Counted from the first letter of the stretch, positions 17,481 through 26,192 are shown. The stretch is DNA of 64,000 nucleotides from an uncultured Phycisphaerae bacterium (GCA_937949545.1 CALEDR010000021.1:143235-207234), one strand, 5' to 3'. Notes: generated from the letters alone by a model not told the origin. Numbers and translations are program-made.

Positions 17481-18365
17481 ATGACAACCGCCTTATCCAG
17501 TTCGATCAACCCCTGCTTTATGCAGCCGGATGCCAAACGGGCCATCGACGTGATGAAATACGGAGTGATTACCGTCACCCCGCAGACCCGCCTCTATCAG
17601 GCCCTGGCCTGCATCGTCGATCTGAATATCAGCGGCCTGCCGGTCGTGGACAGACACATGCATCTGCAGGGCATCATCACGGAAAAAGACCTTCTGGCCA
17701 TGCTCTATGAAAAACAAACCACCAGCGGCCTGGTCGAAAGCTACATGCACAGAGAGGTTGTATCTTTTCCGGCCGAAACGCTTCTGGAAGAAATCTGCAA
17801 CTGCCTGATTCAGAATCCCTTCCGGCGCGTGCCGATTACACACCGCGGAAAAGTTGTCAGCGTCATCAGCCGCACAGACCTGGTCCGCGTGAATGTGCAT
17901 AAATTCCTTCCCGAACAGAAACCCGCTCCGAAACCGCCTTTTTCCGCCCAGCAACTGATGACCAAGGGCCTCATTACCGTCAGCCCTGAAAGCTCGCTCG
18001 GGGAAGCCCTTTCCCTGATGGCGGATTACTCCATCAGCGGCCTGCCGGTCGTCGAAGAAGGGATGTATCTGGTCGGAATCATCACCGAAAAAGACCTGAT
18101 GCCGTATTTCTACAGTCAGACGATTCCTCCCGCCCGGGTCGGAGAGATTATGACAACCGACCTGACCGTTTTTTCCCCCGAATCAAACGTCTTTGAAATC
18201 ACCGAATGCCTCATCCACAACAATTTCCGGCGTGTGCCGATTGTCCAAAACAAGATTCTGCTCGGTCTGGTCAGCCGCGCTGATGTTATCCGATACATCC
18301 TGCGCAATCTGACCCGCATCAGTCACCACCGAGCCGCTCAGAAAGTCAACCAGATGATTCCATAA
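17481..18365 (+). CDS. Protein with four CBS domains
   Basis: This 294-residue soluble protein is made only of two Bateman pairs. Each CBS repeat shows the ISGLPVVD...GIITEKDL or RRVPI...VISRTDL pattern; repeats start near residues 22, 85, 155 and 215. Such proteins usually bind adenine nucleotides and act as energy sensors on partner enzymes or channels. There is no enzymatic domain. AAAGGAGA lies eight bases before the ATG at 17481; the open frame before it is non-coding. The 3' end overlaps the convergent GDPD gene by 20 bases. Confidence 0.88.
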   Translation: MTTALSSSINPCFMQPDAKRAIDVMKYGVITVTPQTRLYQALACIVDLNISGLPVVDRHMHLQGIITEKDLLAMLYEKQTTSGLVESYMHREVVSFPAETLLEEICNCLIQNPFRRVPITHRGKVVSVISRTDLVRVNVHKFLPEQKPAPKPPFSAQQLMTKGLITVSPESSLGEALSLMADYSISGLPVVEEGMYLVGIITEKDLMPYFYSQTIPPARVGEIMTTDLTVFSPESNVFEITECLIHNNFRRVPIVQNKILLGLVSRADVIRYILRNLTRISHHRAAQKVNQMIP

Positions 18366-19194
18366 AAAGCGCCTTTCCCCTCGGGGAACATTCTTTCTTC
18401 AGCCAGGCAGGACGATTGGTTGTAATTCCCCTGGCCCCCAAATGAATCATCAGCTCCGCCGTCCGGCAGTCATCCACCGTCCAGACATACCAATCATATC
18501 CGGCCTGCCGAACCGCACGGGCAAAGACTTCATCGACTCCTTCATAATTCACATCCAGCCCGTCAATCCCTTTTTCCCGGATAAACGCGATCAGCTCCGG
18601 AGAATGCGGAATGGGCTTTTGAGTTTCCTTGTCCTTCTCCGTTCCCACAAGCCAATAAACCGGAATGTCCGGCATCCGCTGTTTGCTCTGAACCAGCACA
18701 TCCGGGTCGAAACAAATGATGACAATCTGCCGGCGTTTCCCGCTTGCCTCGACGGTCTTTTGAAGATACGGCAGGATTTCCCCTTTGCACTTGATTTCCA
18801 CAAACAGTTTTTTCCCATTCGGCAGCAGCTCCAGCACCTCCTCCAGCATCGGAATCGTTTGGCCGGCGAATTGGTCTCCTTTCCATCGCCCGACATCCAG
18901 GGTCCACATCTCCGCCATCGTCTTTTCGCTCACCCGCCAATCCGCGCCGGCCGTCCGTTTGGTATTCGCATCGTGAATCACCGCCAGCTGATGGTCCGCC
19001 GTCAGATGCACATCCACCTCCACGGCATCCGCCCCCCGCTCCCAGGCCAGCCGAACTGCCGCCAGTGTATTTTCCGGTGCGTCATATGATGCCCCCCGAT
19101 GGGCAATAACCTCCGTCTGTCGAGCACATCCTGCCGTCATCAGAATCCCCGCCAAAAACACGGATCCCCTTCGCGCCGAACCTGTCCTGAACAT
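18346..19194 (-). CDS. Glycerophosphodiester phosphodiesterase lipoprotein
   Basis: This 282-residue precursor has a lipoprotein signal (LAGILMTAGC, lipidated Cys23). The GDPD TIM-barrel domain keeps catalytic His32 (AHRGA) and His74 (VIHDA), and metal ligands Glu59 and Asp61 (VEVDVHLT). C-terminal motifs include WYVWTVDD and ITTNRP. It should cleave deacylated phospholipid head groups into glycerol-3-phosphate and alcohols at the cell envelope. AAGGAG precedes the ATG. The gene converges on the CBS gene and overlaps it slightly. Confidence 0.92.
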   Translation of the reverse strand: MFRTGSARRGSVFLAGILMTAGCARQTEVIAHRGASYDAPENTLAAVRLAWERGADAVEVDVHLTADHQLAVIHDANTKRTAGADWRVSEKTMAEMWTLDVGRWKGDQFAGQTIPMLEEVLELLPNGKKLFVEIKCKGEILPYLQKTVEASGKRRQIVIICFDPDVLVQSKQRMPDIPVYWLVGTEKDKETQKPIPHSPELIAFIREKGIDGLDVNYEGVDEVFARAVRQAGYDWYVWTVDDCRTAELMIHLGARGITTNRPAWLKKECSPRGKALFMESSG

Positions 19195-19443
19195 AACACC
19201 ACTTCTCCTTTTGTCTCCAAAACCTCACCGCCGCCGACAGAACAAAATCAGCAAGATGGATTTTTCGTTCCTACCTTACAGCAGGCAGCTCAAAAAGGCA
19301 AGATCTTCAAACAAACACCCCTCCCACCCGCGGAAAATGACTGCGGGAATTCATCTTCTCCTTCCCGCACCCTGTTCTTTGAAACTTTTGCAAGAAAGAA
19401 AGGGGAAATCCAATCCTTCGGAGACAGATATTGTTAGACACTC

Positions 19444-19701
19444 TTAGGATTGGGCAGGATGACCGGAACCGGAGTGGGCTGAATGGCTTTTCAGAATCTC
19501 TTCCGACCATCGGGTCTGGTCCGGCATCATCAGGGTCGGAACATGCTCGCGTCCGATAGTTGTGGCAATTTGGTAGCGGCAGCAGCGGGCAAAATCCCCC
19601 CGGCAGTAGGTTTCTTTGAGATAAGCGGTCAAGTGCCGTCTCTGAACCACTTCTTCCGCATTAAAAAACGGACATTTTGCCAAAAATTGACACTCTGCCA
19701 T
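19444..19701 (-). CDS. Small Cys-rich conserved-type protein
   Basis: This 85-residue protein begins MAECQFLAKCPFFNAEE and continues with YCRGDFARCCRYQIA, giving six Cys in the first 42 residues. The spacing C-x5-CPFF and YC-x5-CxRY resembles a small uncharacterised protein type found in several anaerobic bacteria, judged from memory. The Cys could bind metal or an Fe-S cluster. An AAGGA Shine-Dalgarno lies about eight bases before the ATG. The C terminus is polar. No neighbour suggests a pathway; the upstream 232 bases to the next gene carry that gene's promoter. Confidence 0.65.
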   Translation of the reverse strand: MAECQFLAKCPFFNAEEVVQRRHLTAYLKETYCRGDFARCCRYQIATTIGREHVPTLMMPDQTRWSEEILKSHSAHSGSGHPAQS

Positions 19702-19851
19702 AAAAGGGGTCCTTCCTATTCATCGGCCTAAAAAGACCCATTCCCTAAATCGGCTGTTTTCCTACACGACTTTAGAAGTCTAAATCCCCTTATTTTTATA
19801 TTTGATAAACAGCCCGTCCGTTCTCCACAGGCATATAAAACCAAAAAAAAC

Positions 19852-19891
19852 TTGAAACAAAAACCGGTTTTGGCTATTATAGAAACCGGTT
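19852..19891 (+). promoter_or_regulatory. Promoter with two palindromic operators before the GH99-like gene
   Basis: A -35 box TTGAAA (19852-19857) and a -10 box TATTAT (19875-19880) are 17 bases apart. A 12-base perfect palindrome AAAACCGGTTTT (19860-19871) fills the spacer, and a second copy of AACCGGTT (19884-19891) covers the predicted transcription start. The centres are 22 bases apart, two helical turns. Palindromes of the AAACCGGTTT type are common operators of LacI-family regulators. Repression of the downstream gene, relieved by a sugar signal, is the inference. Confidence 0.65.
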
Positions 19892-19933
19892 GCCGAAAGA
19901 ATTGAGTGTATTCTCCGCCGATACGAGGGGTTC

Positions 19934-21352
19934 ATGAAAGCAAAAGCCGACCTTCAGAAGTTCACCGCTTCCATCCTTCTGATTTATTTTTCCTGCCTTT
20001 CGGGCCGGATACCTGCCAAAACAATTATGGCTCATTATATGCCCTGGTACCAATCCCGGCCTGTCAGCGGCTTTTGGGGCTGGCATTGGCATATGAATCA
20101 TTTCAGCCCCCCGGACACCCTCGCCTCTCACTATCGTCCCCTTCTGGGCCCCTATGACTCCAAAGACCCGCACCTGCTGGCTTCTCAGGTCCTTCTGCTC
20201 AAATTCGCCGGAATCGACGGAGTCATTATCGACTGGTACGGCATCGAAACATTCTGGGATTACGGGCGCATCCGCGACGCAACCCAGGCTCTGATTCCGT
20301 ATCTGAAAAAAGCCAACCTGACTTTCTCCATCTGCTATGAGGACCAGACGGTCAAAAACATGCTCAACAACGGATATTTCCCCGACCGCACTGCGGCCGT
20401 TGCCCACGGTGTCCAGGTAATGCAGTGGCTGCAGACGAACTATTTCACAGACCCCGCCTATCTCAAACTGGACAGCCGCCCGGTCCTGCTTTGCTTCGGT
20501 CCCCAGTTTTTCACTGCCTCCGAGTGGACCACCCTCTTTGCCGGTCTGGCCCCCAAACCGCATTTCTTTCCCCTTCAGTATCATGTTCTGCCGGATACCC
20601 TTCGGACGGGAGAGTTCGGTTGGCCGGAACCCGCTTACGGTACATCCGGCGTCATCTCCCGGCTGAATGCCTTCTATACCCGTGCCGCTTCTTCCGGCTG
20701 GGCATCCTTTATCCCGGCCGCCTTCCCGAGATTTCACGATATCTACGCAGAAGCCGGTGTCGGCTCCTCCTACGGCTATATCGACGCACAGGGCGACTAC
20801 GGCACATACGGCACCTCCACCTATTCTTACACCCTGGAACGAGCCCTCCAAAGCAGCGCCCAGATTCTTCAGATTGTCACCTGGAACGACTACGGAGAAG
20901 GCACCATCATCGAACCGACACAGGAAGACGGATACCTCTTTCTCGAAATTACACAGGCTCTTCGGAAGCAATACCTCGACCCCGATTTTCGCTATACCCC
21001 CGCCGATTTACGGTTGCCCGTGCGGCTTTATACCCTGCGAAAAACCTATCAGGCCGACCCCGTGAAAATGAACCGCCTGGCGGAAGCGGAAGACTGCCTT
21101 TTCTCAGACCGTCTGCCAGAGGCCGAACTGAGAATGAACCAGCTCGACTGTCCGGCTTTTCTTCTCAGTGATTTCAACGCAGACTGTCAGGTCAATCTGG
21201 CCGACTTTTCCGCCCAGGCATCCGCCTGGCTCAGTACCCCGGGGCAGCCCCGCTGGAATCCGAACTGCGACATGAATACTCCTCCGGATGGACGAATCGA
21301 TATCCTGGATTTACTGATTGTTGCAGAGCAGTGGCTGACGGCAGGTCTATGA
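19934..21352 (+). CDS. Secreted GH99/GH71-like glycoside hydrolase with C-terminal dockerin-like repeats
   Basis: This 472-residue precursor has an N-terminal signal (hydrophobic 12-25). The catalytic-type domain starts HYMPWYQ and contains GVIIDWYG, WFPDRTAA-like and ITWNDYGEGT regions, as in GH99-like and GH71-like alpha-mannan or alpha-glucan hydrolases. Residues about 412-472 hold two calcium-loop motifs (DFNADCQVNLADFSAQASAWL and CDMNTPPDGRIDILDLLIVAEQWL, each given in part), the dockerin-like repeat common in Phycisphaerae secreted enzymes. GAGGGG precedes the ATG. It probably attacks an external polysaccharide. The exact substrate cannot be read from the sequence. Confidence 0.8.
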   Translation: MKAKADLQKFTASILLIYFSCLSGRIPAKTIMAHYMPWYQSRPVSGFWGWHWHMNHFSPPDTLASHYRPLLGPYDSKDPHLLASQVLLLKFAGIDGVIIDWYGIETFWDYGRIRDATQALIPYLKKANLTFSICYEDQTVKNMLNNGYFPDRTAAVAHGVQVMQWLQTNYFTDPAYLKLDSRPVLLCFGPQFFTASEWTTLFAGLAPKPHFFPLQYHVLPDTLRTGEFGWPEPAYGTSGVISRLNAFYTRAASSGWASFIPAAFPRFHDIYAEAGVGSSYGYIDAQGDYGTYGTSTYSYTLERALQSSAQILQIVTWNDYGEGTIIEPTQEDGYLFLEITQALRKQYLDPDFRYTPADLRLPVRLYTLRKTYQADPVKMNRLAEAEDCLFSDRLPEAELRMNQLDCPAFLLSDFNADCQVNLADFSAQASAWLSTPGQPRWNPNCDMNTPPDGRIDILDLLIVAEQWLTAGL

Positions 21353-21374
21353 CCTATATTTGGCCAATATAGGT
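21352..21374. repeat. Perfect nine-base inverted repeat after the GH99-like gene
   Basis: ACCTATATT and AATATAGGT flank a five-base centre (TGGCC), starting on the last base of the GH99-like stop codon. There is no T-run, so it is a poor terminator. It lies 149 bases before the sigma-factor gene and could be a regulator site or an mRNA end structure. Confidence 0.45.
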
Positions 21375-21522
21375 ACACAATAGCCATATTATTAAACAGA
21401 ATCAGAAAAGTTTTTCCTGTTTTTTCGCTCCAATTCCGGCAAGACCTGCCTCTATGTACTATGGAGCGACTTTGATTCAGTCTAAAAACGGCTTTCGGCC
21501 GGTTCAGTTAAACCCGAAAAAT

Positions 21523-22050
21523 ATGAGTGCACAGAAAAACACTTTGTTTATTGAACTGTACTCCAGAGAACAGAAAAAAATCTTCCTGTACATCCTCAGT
21601 ATGGTTCACCGCCGCTCCGATGCGGAAGACATCATGCAGCAGACCGCTGCCGACATGTGGCGGCTTTTTGACCGATTCGAAAAAGGAACCAATTTTGCCT
21701 CCTGGGGCATCGAAATCGCCCGCTATCGAATCCTCAGTTACCGAAAAAAACAAAGCAAAAACCGCCTGTTCCTCAGCGAAGAAGTGTACAACCGGATTGC
21801 CGAGGAACTCCAGCGGCAGGAATCCTCCTCCGACAAACGTACCAAAGCCCTTGAAGGATGCCTGAAAAAATTAAAAGAATCCGACCGACGGCTTCTGTCC
21901 ATGCATTATGAAGACAATCTCAACTACGGGAAAATCGCTGAACAGCTGAATCTGTCCAGACTCGGCATCTACAAGGTCATGGCACGAATCCATACGGCGC
22001 TTCGCCGGTGCATCAACCAGACCCTTTTGCTGTGGGAAACCAATGGCTGA
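21523..22050 (+). CDS. ECF RNA polymerase sigma factor, Rhodopirellula/SigO-like type
   Basis: This 175-residue protein has sigma region 2 (QKKIFLYILSMVHRRSDAED, with IMQQTAADMWRLFDRF and GTNFASWGIEIARYR) and region 4 (LKKLKESDRRLLSMHYEDN, then YGKIAEQLNLSRLGIYKVMARIH in part). It would direct transcription of a small regulon, probably envelope or surface genes. The frame is open to 21454, but alignment with the family favours ATG 21523; the Shine-Dalgarno is poor for both. Its end overlaps the next gene by eight bases, the normal layout for a sigma factor and its membrane regulator. Confidence 0.88.
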   Translation: MSAQKNTLFIELYSREQKKIFLYILSMVHRRSDAEDIMQQTAADMWRLFDRFEKGTNFASWGIEIARYRILSYRKKQSKNRLFLSEEVYNRIAEELQRQESSSDKRTKALEGCLKKLKESDRRLLSMHYEDNLNYGKIAEQLNLSRLGIYKVMARIHTALRRCINQTLLLWETNG

Positions 22051-23752
22051 CCGTTATGACCCATTCGAGTTTGCTGAATTCGTCCTGATGGCTCTGCAGG
22101 GCGACATCCAAGCCGAACAAATGCTTCAGCTGGATGAAAGGATGAAGACCCAGCCGTCTTGCGTGCGCGCCTATGTCGAACTGATGGAGCTGTGCACGGA
22201 ACTGTCTTCCCTCGGCAGTGTGGAAATTCCTCCGGCGCTCGAGGATTCCGCCGGCAGTCAGGATATGCTGCTGTCTCTTTTGGCCGAAGAGGAAAAGACC
22301 GCCCCGGCCGTCGAAGTCCCCAAACAAGAAATTCCGCAGGAACCAATGCCCACTGCAGAATTCAAACAGAAAAAAAACAAACCCAGCAAACTGTCTTTCG
22401 TCTGGCTGGCGGCCAATGCCGCCGCCGTTATCCTGGTGATTGTCCTGCTGAAACTCCTCCCCCAGCCGCCCGTGCTGGATGTCGCCACATTGGTTGATCA
22501 GCTCGGTACGCAATGGGCCCAGCCCGCCCCCGCTCGGGAAAACGGCAGCCGCCTGTGGACGGATGAAGGCCCCCTCACCCTCCAGCAGGGACTGGTCAAA
22601 ATCCGCTACGACACCGGCGTGAACCTCCTTATCGAAGGTCCCGCTTGTTTTACCATTCAGCCGGCCGGTGTATTCCTCGAATATGGACGGCTGTACGCCG
22701 CTGTTTCCCCGGCCGGCAAGGGCTTTCGCGTCGAAACCCCACGCTCGCAGTTTCTCGATTATGGAACCGAATTCGGCATCCTGACCCAGAAAGACGGCGC
22801 GGCGGAGCTGCACGTTATCCAGGGAATGGTGGAGTTATACACCGGCTCCCGAGGCCGATTCCTGAGCCGTCAAATGGTCTCCGAACAAAAGGCCGTTCGC
22901 TACAACCCCCAAACGGACCAAATCCAGAACATCCCCGTCCAAAAGGAGGCCTTCGTCCGCTCTATCCATTCCGCCAGCAAAATGGTCTGGCGGGGGAAGA
23001 TGTCGCTCAGTCTGGCTGACATCGTCGGCGGCGGAAACGGCTTTGAAGGGGGACTTCCCAACGCCGGCTTCGATGCCGCCACCGGAAAAAAACAAACCCG
23101 TCTTTCCAGCTGCTATCCGTTCGAAGGTCCCGCCGGCTTTCGCAAAGTGCTCGACCATCCTTTCATTGACGGCGTCTTTATCCCCGCCGCCGCAGGCAAA
23201 AAAACGCCGATTGCCTCCGAAGAAACCATCACGGCTTCCTTCCCCGGAGCAGCCGAACGGCTCTGGGGCTATATTTTCAACGGCGCCTTTCATCAGGGGA
23301 CCCCGTATGACCGAACGCCTCTGAAGCTGGGCGGCCGGATTTATGGAACGCCCGAATATCCGGCCCTCACCATCCATTCCAATCAGGGCATCACGTTCGA
23401 CCTGGCCGAAATCCGAAAAGCCCTGCCGGGATTGTCCATTGCCGCCTTTCGGGCCACGGTGGGCATCTCTCAGACCGTAACGGAAGCCCTCGAAAACAAG
23501 ACGGCCGAAACAGATTCTCCCGAGCAGTTTGACGCAGACCATTCAGAAGCTGACTTCTGGATCCTCCTGGACGGCCAGACGGTCTATCATCGCCGGCTGT
23601 CCAGCCGAGAGGATGCAGAAGATTTGAATATTCCTATTCCCGAATCCTTCCGGTTCCTGACGCTGGCCGTAACCGAATCAGACGACGGTATCTCCTACGA
23701 CTGGGCCCTTTTCGGACGGCCGGAATTGACGCTCGAACCGGCGGAAAAATAA
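22043..23752 (+). CDS. FecR-domain membrane protein with C-terminal NPCBM-like domain, putative anti-sigma factor
   Basis: The 569-residue protein has a cytoplasmic N terminus (about 1-115) with a short anti-sigma-like helix region, one membrane segment at 118-138, a FecR domain at about 145-300 (LLIEGPACFTI, VETPRSQFLDYGTEFGI, VIQGMVELYT) and a C-terminal module at about 410-565. That module (DFWILLDGQTVYHRRLSS, then LAVTESDDGISYDWALFG) resembles the NPCBM putative carbohydrate-binding domain. The layout suggests a sensor that detects an outer glycan and releases the overlapping ECF sigma factor. This is inferred from neighbours and family, not shown. Confidence 0.85.
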   Translation: MADRYDPFEFAEFVLMALQGDIQAEQMLQLDERMKTQPSCVRAYVELMELCTELSSLGSVEIPPALEDSAGSQDMLLSLLAEEEKTAPAVEVPKQEIPQEPMPTAEFKQKKNKPSKLSFVWLAANAAAVILVIVLLKLLPQPPVLDVATLVDQLGTQWAQPAPARENGSRLWTDEGPLTLQQGLVKIRYDTGVNLLIEGPACFTIQPAGVFLEYGRLYAAVSPAGKGFRVETPRSQFLDYGTEFGILTQKDGAAELHVIQGMVELYTGSRGRFLSRQMVSEQKAVRYNPQTDQIQNIPVQKEAFVRSIHSASKMVWRGKMSLSLADIVGGGNGFEGGLPNAGFDAATGKKQTRLSSCYPFEGPAGFRKVLDHPFIDGVFIPAAAGKKTPIASEETITASFPGAAERLWGYIFNGAFHQGTPYDRTPLKLGGRIYGTPEYPALTIHSNQGITFDLAEIRKALPGLSIAAFRATVGISQTVTEALENKTAETDSPEQFDADHSEADFWILLDGQTVYHRRLSSREDAEDLNIPIPESFRFLTLAVTESDDGISYDWALFGRPELTLEPAEK

Positions 23753-23804
23753 CAGACCGGCACCCGGAGCACGGGACAAAAGAGCCGACCGGCTCCGGAA
23801 GCCG

Positions 23805-23854
23805 TCGAATCCAATGGTTGGATTCGAAAATGAGTGGGTAATACGGCTCATTTT
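23805..23854 (+). promoter_or_regulatory. Two strong hairpins in the leader of the PEP-CTERM gene
   Basis: TCGAATCCAA (23805-23814) and TTGGATTCGA (23818-23827) form a ten-base-pair stem with a three-base loop. Directly after it, AAAATGAG (23827-23834) and CTCATTTT (23847-23854) form an eight-base-pair stem. They fill the 116-base gap between the FecR-like gene and the exported-protein gene. Neither has a T-run. They could stabilise the downstream mRNA or form a regulator site. Confidence 0.5.
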
Positions 23855-23868
23855 AGCGGAGGAAGACG

Positions 23869-24627
23869 ATGAAAACAAAGAATTGGTTAAAAGCGTGGGC
23901 AATCCTGGCGGTACTCGGCCTGTTCGCCGCAGGTCCGGCATTTGGGGCAACCATTCTGATTGATTTGGGCAATGCGATTTCCTGGCGCGGTGTGGACGTG
24001 CCGAATCCGGATGCCAACGGCCACTATTGGAACAGCGTCTGGAGCGGTGCGTACTACCCCGGTTTGGTGGACATCAACGGAAACGTCACCAGCATTAACT
24101 TCGGATTCTCTTCGGCAGGCGGAACCGACAGCTACAACGGCCCGGCCGGCGTCACCTCCAATCCGCCCACCCCGGCCCAAATCGCCGCCACGGACATTGA
24201 TGCCGCCGCTCTGGGCAATCTGGGTGTCAAGGAGGCCGCCATGGACTACTATGTCAATTCCACCTTTGAGATTCAGGGACTGGACCCGGCCAAAAAATAC
24301 AATCTGACCTTCTTCGGCTCGCACAAGTTCAGCCCCGACACAACCACCGTCTATTCCGTCTATACCGACAACACCTATACCACGCTGGTCGCTTCCGTCA
24401 TGCTCGATGTGCAGGACCCCTTGTATCCCTGGCTGCACAACCGGGACAAAGTCGCCGTCCTGACGGGCCTGTCGCCGCAGATGTACAATATCCTGTACGT
24501 CAAGTTCGCCGGATTAACCGGTGTCGAGGGGTATCTGAATGCCCTCCAGATTGAGGAAGTCCCCGAACCGACAATGATGTCCCTGATGCTTCTCGGAGGC
24601 CTCCTGGCCCGCAAACGCTCTCGATAA
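23869..24627 (+). CDS. Exported protein with PEP-CTERM sorting signal
   Basis: This 252-residue precursor has a signal peptide (KAWAILAVLGLFAAGPAFGA, cleavage near residue 26), a beta-rich domain and a C-terminal sorting signal VPEPTMMSLMLLGG followed by ARKRSR. That order (PEP motif, hydrophobic segment, basic tail) marks export through the exosortase system to the surface or matrix. GGAGGAAG lies six bases before the ATG. The whole mature domain is repeated in the next gene product. The position just after the ECF sigma/FecR pair suggests it is part of that regulon. Confidence 0.88.
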   Translation: MKTKNWLKAWAILAVLGLFAAGPAFGATILIDLGNAISWRGVDVPNPDANGHYWNSVWSGAYYPGLVDINGNVTSINFGFSSAGGTDSYNGPAGVTSNPPTPAQIAATDIDAAALGNLGVKEAAMDYYVNSTFEIQGLDPAKKYNLTFFGSHKFSPDTTTVYSVYTDNTYTTLVASVMLDVQDPLYPWLHNRDKVAVLTGLSPQMYNILYVKFAGLTGVEGYLNALQIEEVPEPTMMSLMLLGGLLARKRSR

Positions 24628-24674
24628 TGGTCTCAAACAGGGACAAACGTGCAAAACTGACAGAGGAGATGACT

Positions 24675-26126
24675 ATGAGAACGCAGAAGTTTTTATCCGG
24701 GCCGGCGGCTGTCCTGCTGGCAGGCATCCTGAGCTCGTCGGTGCTCGGCCAAACCATTCTGATTGACTTCGGCAATGCCTCCTCCTGGCGAGGGGTCACT
24801 GCCCCAAGTCCCGACATCAACGGCCATTACTGGAACAGCGTCTGGAGCGGCACCTATTATCCGAATCTGGTGGACATCAACGGCAATCCGACCTCCACTC
24901 ATTTTGGTTTTGCCATCGGCGGTGCCGGCGGCACCGACAGCTACAACGGCCCGGCCGGCGTCACCTCCAATCCGCCTACGCCGGCTCAGATTGCCGCTGC
25001 TGACATTGACGCCGCCGCACTGGGCAGCCTCGGCATCAAAGAGGCCGCCATGGATTTTTATGACTCCTCCAGATTTGAGATTCAGGGGCTGGACCCGACC
25101 AAAACCTACAACCTGACTTTCTTCGGCTCGCACAAGTACAGCGACGACGATACCACCGTCTATTCCGTCTGCACGGACAACACGTATTCCTCCGTCGTCG
25201 CATCCGCCTCTCTCAATGTAGCGGATGCCCCCAACAGCCCCAATCACAACCGCGACAAGGTCGTCACCATCAGCGACCTCGACCCGCAGACCTTCAACAT
25301 CCTGTATGTCAAATTTGCCGGCATCAACGGAAACCTCGGCTATCTGAACTGCATGCAGATTGAAGAAGCCCTGCCGGTTAAAGCACGCAGCCCCCTCCCG
25401 CGGGCGGCCGCCAAAAACATCCCGCTGGATACCCACTTGACCTGGACGGCCCCCAGCGCCTACACACCGTCCCATTATGTTCTTCGTTTCCGTGTTCGCG
25501 GGGCCGCAGACCCCAACTGGCTGGTGGTTGATCCGGTGCAGGACTTGGCGCTGGACAGCGACCCGATGACGACCGAAGCGGCCGTGCCGATGGCTCTCGA
25601 TTACAGTACAACCTATGAATGGAAAGTGTCCTCTTTCAAAGCCGGAGACCCGAACGAATTCGAAGGTCCCGTCTGGTCTTTTACCACAGTTCCGGCACTC
25701 CAGGTCAGCGCCGGACCGAACATCCTCACCTGGCTGGACGGCGGTGTCGCAGTCGTGAACCTGAACGGCTCTGTCGGCTGCCAGTGCAGCCCCACCCTGG
25801 CCTGGTCTGTGGTTTCCAAGCCCGCCGGCTCGAATTGTGTGATTGCAAACCCTGCTTCTGCCGTTACGTGGGCCTCGCTGGACAAGACCGGCACCTATAT
25901 CCTGAAACTGTGGGCTCGAGATAATTCCATCCCGATTGAAAACGAAGACACCATGGAAATTCAGGTTTTCGCGGACGCCTGCCAGGCCGCCAAGGCCAGC
26001 CCGGCCGGGTATCTCCCCCTGCCGCACGATTCCAACAGCGACTGCCGGGTAGATTTGGAAGACTTTGTCCTGTTTGCATCGGACTGGCTGGAGGATTTGT
26101 CGCTGACGCAGAATCTCGAGTATTAA
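24675..26126 (+). CDS. Exported multidomain protein, paralog of the preceding gene, with dockerin-like motif
   Basis: The 483-residue precursor has a signal peptide (cleavage near LGQ, residue 26). Residues about 26-235 are collinear with the previous PEP-CTERM protein (INGHYWNSVWSGTYYPNLVD, then TDSYNGPAGVTSNPPTPAQI). A fibronectin-like region follows (about 240-345) and then an Ig-like domain. The end carries one dockerin-like calcium loop (DSNSDCRVDLEDFVLFASDW) in place of the PEP-CTERM tail. GAGGAG sits six bases before the ATG at 24675. The pair thus share a binding domain but use different anchoring ends. Confidence 0.82.
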   Translation: MRTQKFLSGPAAVLLAGILSSSVLGQTILIDFGNASSWRGVTAPSPDINGHYWNSVWSGTYYPNLVDINGNPTSTHFGFAIGGAGGTDSYNGPAGVTSNPPTPAQIAAADIDAAALGSLGIKEAAMDFYDSSRFEIQGLDPTKTYNLTFFGSHKYSDDDTTVYSVCTDNTYSSVVASASLNVADAPNSPNHNRDKVVTISDLDPQTFNILYVKFAGINGNLGYLNCMQIEEALPVKARSPLPRAAAKNIPLDTHLTWTAPSAYTPSHYVLRFRVRGAADPNWLVVDPVQDLALDSDPMTTEAAVPMALDYSTTYEWKVSSFKAGDPNEFEGPVWSFTTVPALQVSAGPNILTWLDGGVAVVNLNGSVGCQCSPTLAWSVVSKPAGSNCVIANPASAVTWASLDKTGTYILKLWARDNSIPIENEDTMEIQVFADACQAAKASPAGYLPLPHDSNSDCRVDLEDFVLFASDWLEDLSLTQNLEY

Positions 26127-26157
26127 CTGACAAACTCCGCCCCAAGCAAAAAAGAAC

Positions 26158-26192
26158 GGGATGCCGTACACAGCAACCGGCATCCCTGTTTT
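26158..26192. terminator. Hairpin terminator between convergent genes
   Basis: GGGATGCCG (26158-26166) pairs with CGGCATCCC (26178-26186), followed by TGTTTT on the plus strand. On the minus strand the stem is followed by TTCTTTTTTGC. It can stop transcription from both sides, after the exported-protein gene and after metE. Confidence 0.8.
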
